A stretch of DNA of 64,000 nucleotides from Sesamum alatum (GCA_034509735.1 JACGWO010000002.1:46951702-47015701); one strand, 5' to 3'. Numbered from the stretch's first letter, positions 24,996 through 37,524 are shown. A program made the numbers and translations. Notes: generated by a model from the letters alone, not told the origin.

Positions 24996-26206
24996 TCACA
25001 TAAATAACTATATTTGAACTTTTTTTAACTTATTTATTCAAGTGTTTTTTGATGTAAAAATTTTAAGTTCATTAAATTCACAATAATTGTAGTTATATGT
25101 CATTCATCAAGTTATTATATATCTTATAATTTTTCAATGGTAAATTGTTTTATTTTTTTTTAATATATAACGAAATTTCTATAGCAACCAACATACTATT
25201 ACAATGTCAAAAATACTTAGTACAATAACATTTCTAAATCTATCAACAACAACTTCAAAGTAAATAAAAAAATAATATACACATACTACTATAAAAAGTA
25301 GACTAGACACTTATATTAGTAAGTCCCAAATGCACGGCCTCTAGGTTGTGAAACAACAATCTCACCATTGGGGCAAAGGATCACTTGTGTAAATTTTTTC
25401 TATTAAAACAATTATATTTCTTTAAAATATGTATGAGGGACCAATTTGCAAATCGAAAATAAAAAGTGAGGGGCTAAAATAATTTTTGATAAGAAGAATA
25501 TATTTTATAAAGGTAATATGAAAAACAGAATACACCGTTATCACCCTTTGCTCGTTTCTAGATTCTCTTGGTGCTTTTCACACATGTTTGTACGAAGCTT
25601 TATGTTGTAATTGGCATGATATGTTGCTAAATTATAACAACAATTAGTTTAAAATATGAATGACAATACATGGTGAATCCATAGTTTAGATAGAATAAAA
25701 ATGAAGAGAAGTGTTCATGTCCCACATGGGAATATGATAGAAAATTTTTGAAACTTGATGTGTATGTAAGGAATATGACGGAGTGAGTATTATTTGAGGT
25801 GTTCTTTGGTACAGTGCAGTACTGAAAGAATAAAACCGTTTTATCCTAGAAGAAATTTCATAAGTATCCGGTGCACCTGATATGGGATGTATGATTTTTT
25901 CAAGGCAAATATAAGCAATTTTGTGATTTGGTTGGTTACTTGCTTTGGACCGATAGTTGTTATGATACGACTCTCCTGTAAGTTTTCGATTTAAGTTTAT
26001 GTAATAACAACATAACTCATTGATATTTTGTTTCTTCGCACGTGTTTGGTTTCCAAAACTATTAGTATCTGATTGATTTTCAAAGTTGTACTACGATTGG
26101 TTGAACTTTTTTCATCACTTTGCTTGTTCAAAACATCAACTAGCATAATCTGATATTTTTACACATGTTTTATAATGAATGAGAAAAGGTTCATTCGACG
26201 TGCTTA

Positions 26207-27248
26207 GAGGGTGTTTGGCTAAGCTTTTCTAAAACATCTTATAAGCTCCTATATCTTATAAGATGTTTTAGTAGCTTATAAGATGTTGAATCTTATTTTA
26301 AAAATAAGCTCCTAAAGTGTTTGGGTAAAATAAGATGTTAAAGCTTATAAGATGTTTTCGCATCTTATAAGATGTTAGGGTGTTTGGCATTATAAGGTCT
26401 TTTTATTAATAAAATGACCAAAAAGGACATGATACTATTAGAATCAAATAATTTATTATTTTTGTTGATTTTGTATTTAAATATTTTTAAAAATAATTTC
26501 ATAAATAGTACACATTACTTTAACTTCAAATAAAAATTTATTAGATAATCTTTTTTACAAAAATAAAAAATGGCGGATTATGACCTAAATTTTGAATAAA
26601 AAATAATATATATGTACATTCATACTAGTCGAATATTAATATAGATATATATGTTTTCTCTCTTGATGCAATGACTATTTCTAATTGTATAACTTATAAT
26701 ATCTTGAATTTATATTTTTTCAATAAATATAATATCATAGCAATCTTATTTTTGTTTAGCTATAATAATTTATTACTTAATAATGAAGCATTTTCTCTTT
26801 TTTAAATACAATAATAATAATAATAATAATAAAGAATTTTAAAATTTTAGAGAGGAAGTATCTATGTGTGTGAGAGAGAGAGTATTGTGTGCGTGTGTAC
26901 CGTGTGTGTGTGTTTGCATGTTTGTGTGTGAGAGAGAGTGTGTGTGTTTGTGTGTATGTAGAGAGAGTGTGTGTGTTTGTGTGTATCTAGAGAGAGGGTG
27001 TGTGTAGGGGGTGAATGAGGGTATTTTTGTCATTTACATATTAATCTTATAGAACTTATAAGATGTTTAAAAAAAAGTTAGAAATGTTAACTTTTTTTTA
27101 AGAGCTTATAAGATTCAAAACATCTTATTTTGAGATCTTATAAGCTCTTTTACAAAAAATTTGCCAAATAAATTTTTGGAGCTTATAAGCTCCCAAACAT
27201 TTTATAAAAAATGTTTTGAGAAACTTATAAGCTTGGCCAAACACCCTC
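26207..27248. mobile_element. Complete Tourist/Harbinger-like non-autonomous element, copy A
   Basis: 1042 bp with inverted ends GAGGGTGTTTGGC (left) and GCCAAACACCCTC (right), flanked by TTA on both sides (26204-26206 and 27249-27251). A 3-bp TTA duplication fits PIF/Harbinger. The sub-terminal regions are dense with CTTATAAG-type palindromes. The inside has no coding frame and holds GT/GA microsatellites at about 26860-27010. Copy B is at 29930. Confidence 0.8.
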
Positions 27249-27770
27249 TTAATCAATCAATTTGTTTATAATTATACAAAATATTTGTGGAAAAAAGCAA
27301 CAAAAATAGTCACTTGTGTAACACGAGAAAGAGCACAATATAATTAAGTGAGTTGTGATAATATGTGCTATTTTATAATTAAAGAGCACCTCTTCAGTGT
27401 TTCAATATTTTAATATATTATTATTTTTTAACTTCTTCTATCTTTTTCTTCTAGTTTCTTCTCGCTCTCTTGTCAACTTACACGTTGTTTCTCTTTCTCG
27501 TTTTCCTTTTCCTCTTTTTAAAATTATTTAACCGATCTTTTATTTTTCTCGACTTTCACATTCTATTTTTCCTCCCTTTTTCTCAATAATTTCTTATAAT
27601 CTCTTTTGAATATCTTTATTTATTTATATAATTAAGATAAAAAACAATAATTGTGTTTGAAGAGGCAGTTGACAATAGAATAGTAGTTTGGACGTGCATT
27701 AAGCGTGGTTCTGTTGAAGAAAGATAGATAGCTGAAGTCGCATGAGCCAGTTTTAGCAAAACAAAACAAT
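27249..27770. other. Intergenic stretch
   Basis: AT- and pyrimidine-rich sequence between the Tourist element and the tRNA gene. Nothing recognisable. Confidence 0.5.
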
Positions 27771-27855
27771 CCGACCTGCCGGATTCGAACCAGCGACCTA
27801 AGGATTGCTATGAGCACACTACAGTCCTCCGCTCTACCAACTGAGCTAAGGTCGG
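27771..27855 (-). tRNA. trnY: tRNA-Tyr (GUA) with 13-nt intron
   Basis: Read on the minus strand the gene starts CCGACC and ends GGTCGG, which pair as the acceptor stem. It has the A box TAGCTCAGTTGG and the B box GGTTCGAATCC. The anticodon arm GAGGA-CTGTAG continues after a 13-base intron (TGTGCTCATAGCA) with A-TCCTT, giving anticodon GTA and a paired five-base stem. The intron sits one base 3' of the anticodon, as in all nuclear tRNA-Tyr genes of plants. T runs follow on the minus strand within about 15 bases and can end Pol III transcription. Confidence 0.96.
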
Positions 27856-28123
27856 TTTTGTTCTAACTCTAATGTTTGGTCTTTAAATCCAGTGATACTT
27901 TCTCTTTCCACAATGGGCCACAATAAATAATCAAAGCAGAAAATAAAAAAATACATACGAAATGATAATGGAATATAAAAACAAAAAAGAAAAATTAAAA
28001 ATAAGCCTAAGGGCCTTTTCGTTTATGTTTTCATTTTTTATTTTCAATTTTATGTGAAAAATATGTATTTTTTATATATTTTTGTATGAAAATGAGGATA
28101 TATGTTAATTCGTTAATGAGTAA

Positions 28124-28478
28124 TGTAGCAAGCATTCCACATTGATTGCAGACGAGGAGTTTGAGTGGCTTATAATCCCCAATGCCTCCTCTCCCTAGCA
28201 AGGTGCCGTTTTAGGACAAAATTAGTAAGGCTCATACAGAGCCAAAACGGACAATATCTTGCGCAATGGGGCACGAATCAAGCCGCATCATTTGGCACCG
28301 TCTGTGGGAATGAGGCCATGTGCCCGTCCCAAGCCCCTCGTCTGGGGGCTAATGATGTAGCAAGCATCCCACATCGATTGCAAACGAGGAGCTTTAGTGG
28401 CTTATAAGCCTAATGCCTCATCTCCCCAGCGATTTGCCTTTTCAGGACAAAACGTGAGGCTCATACAGAGCCACAACG
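28124..28478 (+). mobile_element. TRIM-like LTR element with truncated right LTR
   Basis: The left LTR, 28124-28290, begins TGTAGCAAGC and ends CGCATCA. TTTGGCACCGTCTGTGGGAA follows at once, a primer-binding-site region typical of plant LTR retrotransposons. About 65 bp later GGGGGC, a polypurine-like tract, precedes a second copy of the LTR start at 28356. That copy stops near 28478. With such a tiny internal region and no coding, this resembles a TRIM. A solo LTR of the same family is at 12139-12299. Confidence 0.7.
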
Positions 28479-29929
28479 AAAAATTAGTATTCCATCAATG
28501 AGATTATATTTTGTATTAAATTGTGATTTCAAATCAATGTATTTTTAATGAGAATAACTGAATAAATATAACAAACATGTTTGTCACTACAATTAATACT
28601 TTAAAAACTGAAAAACTGAAAATAAAGACATAAATAAATAGACCCCAAGTGTCTAAAGTTCGACTGAAGAACTACACTGATAAATGATTGAAATGCACAC
28701 TGAGGTAAAACATGAATATCTGCCCAAAAACAAAATAAAAGGCGTCTATATTGTCCATTTTTATTTTTTTTTTAATCATATCACCTTTAGTTATCCCAAT
28801 ATCCTTACGATCTTCTATTATATTTCTCTTACAATCTACCTGGCTTAAGTATTGACGGGCTATAACTGGAGTTTTTTCGATATAATTCTGACGGTGATTT
28901 ATTTTGTAAGGTTGCAGTTGAGATAATCAAATCTTATCTCACTCTTTAAATATATCAATCACATATACTTATTTATAAGTACTTGTCCCAATCTTTTAGT
29001 ACAACAAATTCACTTTCCTAAATATAGGAGAGACTAACCACAGTAGTACGGCGTCCTTGCATGCATATAATAAAATATTTCACGTTCTAAAATATACTAT
29101 AACTAAAAATAATATATAAAAACCAGTATACCATATTTAAAAAAGAATAAAAAGAAAAGAAAATCGACTTAAAAGTATTATTGACACAAAGAAAAAAATT
29201 GATATAATGGTGTTACAAATCCCATTTGTAAGTGAAATGTCTTTTCTTTTTATTTAAGCGGTGAAAAAAACAAGAAAATTGTCGGTGTTCAATAACAATA
29301 TCTAATTTTTTATAATCCCTAAAACACCCTTTTGGGTTCTTATGTTAGCTTTTAAGTGGTAGGTGCGCCCCTATACAACTTTTATACTTTCTTTAGACAC
29401 ACAAAATTAATTTAAGCACCTCTACCATGTTGGGCCTTTTTTCTGCCTCTCCTAACATGAAAAATGACCAAAATACCCATCAATGTACAAATATACAAAA
29501 ATTCAAAATCGTTTTGAAGTTTTTTTTAATAATTGTTTTATTATTATTATTGTTGTTAATTTTGTCCCACCAATCAAATTTCATTAAAAATTTATAAAAA
29601 AGAAAATTATATTTTTATTAGATTATCGAAACACCCATATATCATATTCCTTAATTTACGTCATCTTGTAATGTGTTTGTCGATATAAACTATTAGCTAT
29701 TATATGTACTTGATTATTAAGTGAGAGTACTCTTTTGGTGACTCACTTTTCTTTTTTTTTTTGTCTGTTTTGTTTTTAGTTTTTTTATGAAATTTATTTT
29801 TACCGTTGTTTCATTATTTTTTCTTTTTACATTTCTCCATTTTTTTATAATCACTGCGTTGTCCACCCTTCTCAATCCAAGCGGTAGGGAGCTCTAGTAT
29901 TCGTGAAGCTAACACCAAAAGGTTATTTA
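28479..29929. other. Intergenic DNA with a Helitron piece
   Basis: Apart from the Helitron fragment at 29041-29265, AT-rich sequence with no supportable gene. Confidence 0.55.
29041..29265 (-). mobile_element. Helitron-family copy, minus strand
   Basis: On the minus strand the left part (ACTTACAAATGG, then TTTGTAACACC) matches the Helitron at 12765, and the right part ends with TGCATGCAAGGACGCCG, close to its 3' end. The body (TTCACGTTCTAAAATATACTATAA on plus, in part) matches the copy at 12350-12450. The terminal CTAG is lost. Confidence 0.55.
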
Positions 29930-30690
29930 GAGGGTGTTTGGCGAAATTTTTTTAAAACATCTTATAAGCTCCTACATCTTATAAGATGTTTTAAGAGCTT
30001 ATAAGATGTTGGATCTTATTTTAAAAATAAGCTCCTAAAGTGTTTGGATAAAATAAGATGTTTTCATATCTTATAAGATATTTGGGTGTTTGGCATAATA
30101 AGGTCTTTTTATTGGTAAAATAACAAAAAAGTATATGATACTATTAGAATCAAATAAATTATTATTTTTGTTGACATACTTTATTTTTAAATATTTTTAA
30201 AATAACTTCATAAATAGTACACATTAGTTTAACTCAAATAAATTAGATAATTTTTTTTACAAAAAAATAATGTCGGATGATGACCTAAATTTTGAATAAA
30301 AATAATATATATGTATATTCATACTAGTCGAATATTAATATATATATATGTATATATATGTTTTCTCTCTTGATGTGATGACTATTTCTATTTGTATAAC
30401 TTATAATGTCTTGATTTTATATTTTTTTCAGTAAATATAATATCATAGCAATCTTATCTTTGTTTAGTTATAATAATTTATTATTTAATAATGAAGTATT
30501 TTCTCTTTTTTAAATGCAATAATAATAATAATAATAAAGAATTTTAAAATCCAAGAGAGAGAGGGTATCTATGTGTGTGTGAATGAGTGAAAGAGAGAGA
30601 GTACTGTGTGTGTTTGTGTGTGTGGAGAGAGAGTGTGTGTTTGTTGTGTGTATGTATAAGATCTTTAAGAAAAATTAACTTCACCCAATT
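29930..30690. mobile_element. Tourist/Harbinger-like element, copy B, right end missing
   Basis: Starts GAGGGTGTTTGGC after TTA (29927-29929) and follows copy A (26207) block by block, including GGTCTTTTTATT, GATACTATTAGAATCAAATAA, GACCTAAATTTTGAATAAAA and GAATATTAATAT. Similarity ends near 30690 and there is no right inverted end, so it has been truncated. Confidence 0.8.
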
Positions 30691-31198
30691 TTCTTTTAAA
30701 TCATCTTATAATTTCTTTAATTTTAATATCCAATAAAAAAAACACACTCATAATTTTTTTTTGGGATTATCACTTTTACCCTTCATTTAATGACCGCCCC
30801 CCTCCCATTTTTTTCTATCTATCTATATAATTTTAAATTTTAATAATTTGATGATTTTTCGATCATCATTACAGTATCAAAAACATATTATATCAAATAT
30901 TTTAATATTGTATACGTCCCAATATTTTATTTATTCAAATATTTCAAGAAATTACTTTTAAAATAAAATTAAATAACAAAGATGTAATGATAATTATAAC
31001 AAACCTCGTACGAGTCCGTTGTAATTTTACCCTAAACTCAAGGACGATTTTGTAAATTCCCCCACACCAACCTCCCTAATAGATTCTAGTGGGCGGGCAG
31101 GCAGGAAGGGCATTTCCGACCACCACGTGAACCACGAAACCATGAGCTTTATCCGGCAAGATCCCTACATCCACGTCAGCTTGATAGAGACAGAGGGG
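30691..31198. other. Intergenic DNA upstream of the DUF4050 gene
   Basis: AT-rich, then a GC-richer stretch near 31090-31170 with CACGTG at 31125-31130, which may be part of the downstream promoter. Confidence 0.5.
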
Positions 31199-31381
31199 AG
31201 AGAGAGAGAGAGAGAGAATGAAGAAGGTGGAAAGCGGATGCCACCAAACCAAGAAAAGGACATTGCAATTTGCAATATTCTTGAGCCCACAATGTGCCTA
31301 TATATACCCCCTCTTCCCAATTCTAAATCTTTCTTTTCTCTCCTCTCTCGCTTGGCCCTCCCTTGGAGCAGAGCCTTGTAA
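31199..31381 (+). promoter_or_regulatory. Likely core promoter and first leader exon of DUF4050 gene
   Basis: A GA repeat (31199-31218), then TATATATA at 31299-31306 and a pyrimidine-rich start region. A consensus donor AAAG|GTACAA at 31382 would open a leader intron running to near the ATG at 33446. Confidence 0.5.
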
Positions 31382-33445
31382 AGGTACAATCTTTCTCCTT
31401 TCTTTTCTTTATTTTTCTTAATCTTTTTTATTTTTTCTTTGTGTGTTTTTAGTCTTTTCTTCTTTTTATTAAATTAATTCTCTTGCTCTTCTTGATTTTT
31501 TCTTTCTTCTTCTTTTTTTTTTTTTGTGGGTTTCTTGGGTTGTTTTTGTTAAGGGAGTGGATCTTTTGATGGTTTCAGGGGCAAAGGGATTGTAATTTGT
31601 GAGAAAGGATTAGTGGGTTTCTCATTGTTGTTATCAGTTTGTTTTGGGTTTTTCATTCTGGATTGAACTTCTTAAGTTTCTTGAATTTCTTTTTGGCTCT
31701 ATGCATGGCAAGGCTGCTTTGACTTTTGTTCTAAAATGCCTGTGTTATGATGCACATGTAGTATTCCTTTTGTTGGATTCAATGGTTATATGTATCAGGT
31801 TTTCAAGATTTAAGTGATTTTATGTTGTGACCTGGTGATGAGATGCACTGCTAATGGAGAGTGTAGGAATTTGGGCCATGTATGATAGTATTTTTGTTCC
31901 TTCAATTACAGAGTAAATGTCTTGGAGAGTTTTATGAAAAGTTTCTGTGAGCTTTATAGACATTATGATCATCAAACGGTCGCATTCGATTATTAGTTTA
32001 GTATCGAGGAAGAAGGTGAAATACGAGTGATGGATAATGGACTAACTTGGTTCGTTGATGTCTGGATGTGCGACGAGGATGAAAAAGCGACTAGGAAGTC
32101 GTGAATCGTTGATGTCTGGATGTGCGACGAGGATGAAAAAGCGACTAAGAAGTCGTGAATCTTGAATATATTCATGATTAGCTGAGTATGCCGACGGTAT
32201 AGGTTCCCGTACGTTATATAAATTAGTGAAGTTGAGGAATAGCTCATAGGTTCGAAATTGTATGATGCTCGTAATGCTATAAGATCGATGGACACATGCT
32301 ATTGTTCTTCGTTCTGTAACTGGTTCAACATAAAATTGGGAGGTAAAACTGGAAAATAAATTCTGGTCTTTGAACTTCGATATTCACATACCTTTGCTAT
32401 TACTAGATTTCAGTTGCTCCAGAGAATGAATGAGTATGTTTTGGTACTTGGGCATACAATGTTAGTTCATTACTCAGCATCGACATTAAGTGATTCCCTG
32501 TCTTGTCCCTTTCGGAGAGATAAATGAGTATGTTTTCATATGACTACATGAGACAGGGAATTATTTCATGAGCTGTTCTTGTAAGTAAATTTATGCTGTT
32601 TGCATATGAAAATCTGGCATAATTTGATGGTTTCCGAGAGTAAGATTGCTTCACTTATCAAGCTCCCACAGAACAAGTAATAAGGCGTTGATGGTCTCTG
32701 GCTTCTGTCTGCAGCAGTTTGCTCTGCAGCTTTCGATCCTGCCTATAGACTTTAACAACTAGTTATGCTACTGAGCAGTAGGGATTGTGAAACGTTCGAT
32801 ATTGCTATCATTCTCATGGAACAATTGACGGGGCTTCTTGTCCTTCCAATCAGACTTGATCGTTTCATGGATGAAAACTCTGAACAATATTGAAGAGTAA
32901 ACGATGATTACTTTGCTGGCATCCTTCTAAAATTTCTACATCACTTCGAAGTTTAATGCTTATCTTTGATGCTTTATCTTTGAATTCTCCTTCTTTTTAG
33001 TGTACACTTTAGCTTTCGTTAGTTGCTGAATTTGGCTAAACTTGCAGTACTTATTATTACAGTCTATGGTTGACATGCAACTCGTTTTAGGACGGCTTGA
33101 ACGGTTTCCTTGTTCGATTTTGCTCTCATTAATGTCTTTTCTCTCCTTTCTCCATGTTACTGCTCCCAGGTCCTGCTATCTGAGGAGTATTTGCTAACAG
33201 CGAGTGGCCCATTTACTGCATGTATAATTTGTATAATTAGTAAGTGTTTTTGGCTTTACATAATCTTGAATTCATTTATTTAATCTCATTGGTAAGTTCA
33301 GATTATTGAAGGAAAAGCTCTTTTATACAGATCAGTGTTTCTTTACCCACTTGCTTACTTTCATTCCAGAATACTTCTCGACACAAACTCAAAGCGGGGG
33401 TTGAAGTTTACTGTTTGCTGACAATTACTGAAGGGGAATGGTGAC
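31382..33445 (+). other. Probable 5' UTR introns of the DUF4050 gene
   Basis: About 2 kb of T-rich sequence with no conserved coding frame between a good donor at 31382 and the coding start at 33446. Its base composition is intron-like. Exact leader splicing cannot be fixed without transcripts. It contains the 54-bp tandem duplication at 32053-32160. Confidence 0.45.
32053..32160. repeat. 54-bp tandem duplication
   Basis: 32053-32106 and 32107-32160 differ at one base. Each begins CGTTGATGTCTGGATGTGCG. 54 bp is a whole number of codons, and a minus-strand frame reads through both, but that frame resembles no protein. Confidence 0.95.
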
Positions 33446-34555
33446 ATGATGGATTACAACAGCAGAAGAACTTCCCACAGCAAGGACAATAAACCTTTGG
33501 AACATTCTACACCTCCCAACGAACAGAAAAAGCCCACAGAGAATAGCCCGACTAGTTCTGTATTTGTCAATCATGGTAGGTCTTGCTTATACTCTTTATC
33601 TGACTGCGTCGTAAATTCAGGTATCGTTTTTCTGGAAAAAGATCATATTTCCTGGAAAAGCATTTGAGGTAGATTGTTCCATTTATTAATGGAACCAAAT
33701 TATAATCTTTCACAATGTGCATTTATGATTATTTCCTTGACTAAGAAGTAGAAAAGTTCGTTTTTCTCTATGGTATCTGAACTCTCGAAGAATAAATATC
33801 AAGAAACTTGCATGCTGATTCAGTAATGTGTCTAAATCTGCTATGTAGCTGCGATTGCGTGGAACGAGGGCAGAAGAAAATGGGTTGGAAATGCATCCCA
33901 GAGGTCGGGAAGAACGTCTAAGGATCAGATTATAAGGTACTGTAAGTAATCTCTGTTTTACACATATTAGAATTTAGACTTCATCGAATTGCTTCCTGTT
34001 CCCGGACGTTCTGTCTATATAGACGATTCTAGTATGAAGTGTCGAGCAACTATAGCATATGACAACTTGCTGCTTTCTTTTCCTGTTGTTTTGCTGTACA
34101 TCATGGGATGAAGTGCTGAACGAGCAATTTAGTTTATTTTCCCAGACGAGCGGAAGAGAGTAGTCATAATGTGTATTTTCTCCGCATACCATAACGCATC
34201 ATCTGAACATGTGGTGATGATTATTTTTTCAGTGTCTTGTAGTTTGTTATTCTTCATTGATGCCTTTTCGTTTGCTCTTGCAGTTGGTCAACGACCTACG
34301 AAGACCTGCTCTCAAATCACGACCCGTTCCCCGAGCCGATTCCATTACCCGTAAGTCACCCGGTCACGACCCTCCTTTGAGATAAACATTTCTGGGCTCT
34401 CCCCTTGCATGCTCCATGACGTTTGCACTCCTCTTTTAACCACACAAACACGTTTCTTTTTTCTGGAGAATCCCATTGCATCATTTTGTGCATTTTCGCA
34501 GGAGATGGTCGACTTCTTGGTCGATATCTGGCAAGACGAGGGGCTCTTTGATTAG
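33446..34555 (+). CDS. DUF4050 / Gag1-like clamp domain small protein
   Basis: Four exons, 33446-33575, 33849-33936, 34284-34350 and 34502-34555, with GT-AG borders, total 339 nt and encode 112 residues plus stop. Two adjacent ATGs (33446 and 33449) are possible starts. The N-terminal ~40 residues are polar and probably disordered. The rest is the conserved plant block: AAIAWNEGRRKWVGN, DQIIRSWSTTYEDLLSN, PFPEPIPLPEMVDFLVDIW and the C-terminal DEGLFD. This matches the Gag1-like clamp domain (DUF4050). Plant members have no well-established function, so none is assigned. There is no signal peptide or membrane segment. The reading frame is clean. Confidence 0.88.
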
Positions 34556-37394
34556 ATAATCATATTGAAGTTAGTTTCGGGACACCAACTTGGGCAGAAA
34601 TATCAGTATTCTTCATGGCGATGAACGTAGAATTCGACATAACATTGACTAAACCAAGAAAAAGAACTCTTGCTCTTCAATCGTTCGGGCGCTCGGAGAA
34701 CCTCATTCATGGTTGTTGTACAATATATGAATTGATCAAACTTGTAGTCCTAATCTTATAGTTTGTTAGCTTGCCTTCTAAGAGCTGACAACTGAATTTT
34801 GAGCAGAAAGTTTAGCAGTTTGTGTCCGAAAAGCTGTTGTATCATTATCGTTTGTATGGTCTGAAACCTGCCACTCTTGCAAAATTTGTGCATATCAATG
34901 GTAGCCGTTTGGTCTTCTTAAACAACATGCTGAATCAATCTGCAAGCTCTCTAGTTCATCGAGCTCTCTTACAGGCTTGAGAGCTGAGTCGGCCTGGTCG
35001 ATAGTAGTGATGTGTTTAGGCCGTTTGCAAGGCAGTCCAAATCGAGTGTTTTGGAACCTGAGAAAAAAGAAGCTCGTTGGGTTCACTGGGATAAAGGCAT
35101 CGGTATTTAAGTTAGTTCGAGAATTTGTGAGCTCGGAAGAAAAATTTATAAAATTAGGGAAAGTATAAAATGATCTTCTATATCTGAAATGCTTGAGGTT
35201 ATTTATATAGTCAAATGTCTGTATCTATACAGTTCATGTATCCTCATCTCAAGCTTTCAAGTACAATGTCATCAAACGATCTTAGTTCTGAGTCTCAGGT
35301 TAGGGTAGTGTTGGTGTGCGTTTGGACCCAAATGGGAAAACACACGGGTCTTTGATCTTGTTGGGTATTTTGCTTTTTGGGGTGGGTATTTTAGTCTTTT
35401 CAATGCTCAAGGAGTTGACCCTATGGCCGTGTGCGCGAATAAATCGTGCTTGAATTGACCCTATGGCTTTGTGAATGAGTCGCGCTTTGAATCTAGTTTT
35501 TTAAAAATTGAAAATCCGAGTTTGATTTAAAAATATCAAGCCTTAATTTGACTTGTTCGTACACGAGCTCTAGCTCACTCGCACGAATAATAAAATAGAA
35601 AATTGTTAAAAAAATTAGATAATATTTATGTATGTCAAATACCATGAAATTGATTTTAATTTAAAAAAATCAATTCCCCCCAGCTTCTCATTAAATAAAA
35701 ATCAATCTTTTTACTTGCATATTTTCATCATTAAGATTTAATGGGTTATTACTGACTTTACGGGAGATTTCAATATTCTTTTTTCCTAAAGATAGTTTGA
35801 TTCTGGTTTGGGCTGTATGATTTCTATGGCAGTTCAATTTGGATGAGTGTTGGAACCTGAGGAAACGAGCAAACATAAGTTTGTTGGAAGGTCCTCAAAT
35901 AAGATCATTCGATATTTAATTTAGTTTGAGTATAAGAACAATGGAAAAGTAAAAATATTATCTCAGATAAAATGACATATCTTGGTCCCAAATGGTTCAG
36001 AGTATTTATAGAGATGAATATTCATATTTGTATGGATCCACTTGTCATAATCTCAGTCATCAAAGTATTGAATGATCGACGGTGGTGATAACGAGTCATG
36101 AGGTCGGGTGGGATCTGACTTGGATAAATGTGCGCAAATCCTTGGTCTTATTTGAGCATTTGAATCTACAAGGGTGTTTTTGTCTTATAGATGGGTTTCT
36201 TGCTAAACCCCACAAATAAAAGTGCCCTACTTCTTGGTTCTGTTTGGGCATTTGAAATCCTATAAGATCATGTTTACTTATCCAATCCAATCCAGCTTAG
36301 GGAGTGTTTGCGAGAGCTTCTACTTTTAAAGAAGTGATTTTCGTAGAAAAAGTTGGAAGTTGTAGCAGAATCAAAAGTAGGTAGTATTTGTAAAAAAAAA
36401 TGAAAAGCAGATAAAAGCTAAATTGTTAGTGTTTGGGAAAAAAGCACTTTTAAAACACGTTTAATTGATTAAAAATCGTTTTGTCCCCATGCATTAAACA
36501 GATGCTATTTGCCCTTTATATTTGCACTTATATCTTGATTATAATAATTATTTTTCCTCAAAAATAATAATTTTCATTTCAAGAAAATTTTTAATACTTG
36601 TTTATCATAATTCGTGGAATTGTGTATCCTACTTCATAGGTGGGATCCATTATCCCATAATGTTGATAAATAAGATCGGACTTGATATTAATACCGTACT
36701 TTAATAATGCTAACCAAACATAAATATAATAAGTAATTTTATCATACTTAATCACGCGAACAAAATTATGTCCAAGTGTACATGCACGTTAACCAACTAA
36801 TTGTCAATCTAACCTCATGGGGTGGGATAGAAATCAACTCATTATTATATTTAGTACCAGGCTCTCTCAATTAAACAAAAATGAACTAAACGCAAATATG
36901 GGTCAAATTATTTGGGATATCCGGCCCAATCAAAGCAAGTTAAGGAAGCCTAAGGGGTATTTTCATCTTGTAGATACTTTTCTTGAAACCCGCATCAACT
37001 CTAATTTTTATATTTATTTTATAAAATAACGAGATAGATTATATTTACATACTTGATTTATAATTTATATTCATAATTTTTTTTATACAATTACAAAAAT
37101 TATTTATAATAATAAAAAATATTGGAATTAGTTTTAATGATGTTGGCGCTTTTAAAAATATATGTATAATTTTTTAAAAATTAAAAATTAATTATATAAA
37201 AAATATTAATATTTTTTATAAATGTATATGTAAATATAATTATTCAAAAAATAAAAATAATTTATGTAACGAAATTTGATATCATATAAAATTCTTATAT
37301 AGGACAAAAATATAGCCGTGTTTATTTATAGTTAAATTATAACCAACTCTTATGAATTATTCCGTTCTCAAGAGAGAGAGTGTTGCTCACTTTA
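34556..37394. other. 3' UTR and intergenic DNA before SCPL
   Basis: The first few hundred bases should be the 3' UTR of the DUF4050 gene. The remainder holds two diverged copies of one repeat (35053-35230 and 35846-36030) and AT-rich DNA. A block starting TTAGGGAGTGTTTGCG at 36297 resembles a MITE end but has no partner. No gene is supported. Confidence 0.5.
35053..36030 (+). repeat. Two diverged copies of an unclassified dispersed repeat
   Basis: Copies begin near 35053 and 35846. Each reads GGAACCTGAG, AAA-rich sequence, GTTGG, then ATTTAA-TTAGTT-GAG, then a segment ending TATTTATA-AG. This order is common in plant LTRs, but ends and coding parts are missing, so the class is left open. Confidence 0.4.
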
Positions 37395-37524
37395 GCCACG
37401 TGTGCATGATTGCCACGTGTTATCCCATTCCGAACATCTAGACCGTTGAGTCTGACCCACGAACCAAGATGTGTACACACACACTCACTGTACGTACATA
37501 CCCCAGTGTGGTCACCTATATAAA
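37395..37524 (+). promoter_or_regulatory. SCPL promoter: two G-box elements and a TATA box
   Basis: GCCACGTGT occurs at 37395-37403 and again at 37412-37420, two ABRE/G-box motifs 17 bp apart in the same orientation. TATATAAA follows at 37517-37524, 55 bases before the chosen ATG. This spacing supports a short 5' UTR. Such motifs bind bZIP and bHLH factors; ABA or light control is only an inference. Confidence 0.7.

Larger units (their letters stand above)
24687..26206. other. Intergenic DNA with SINE pieces
   Basis: Apart from the SINE fragments listed, AT-rich sequence with no supportable gene or element. Confidence 0.55.

Noticed and set aside
26839..27033. Thr/His/Ser-rich open frame
   Set aside because: It is a translation of GT/GA microsatellites inside the Tourist element.
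31993..32295. Minus-strand frame with an 18-residue internal repeat
   Set aside because: The repeat is only the 54-bp DNA duplication; no family resemblance and it lies in a likely leader intron.
36297..36470. Possible MITE starting TTAGGGAGTGTTTGCG
   Set aside because: No matching inverted end or target duplication was found, so it is only mentioned in the gap description.
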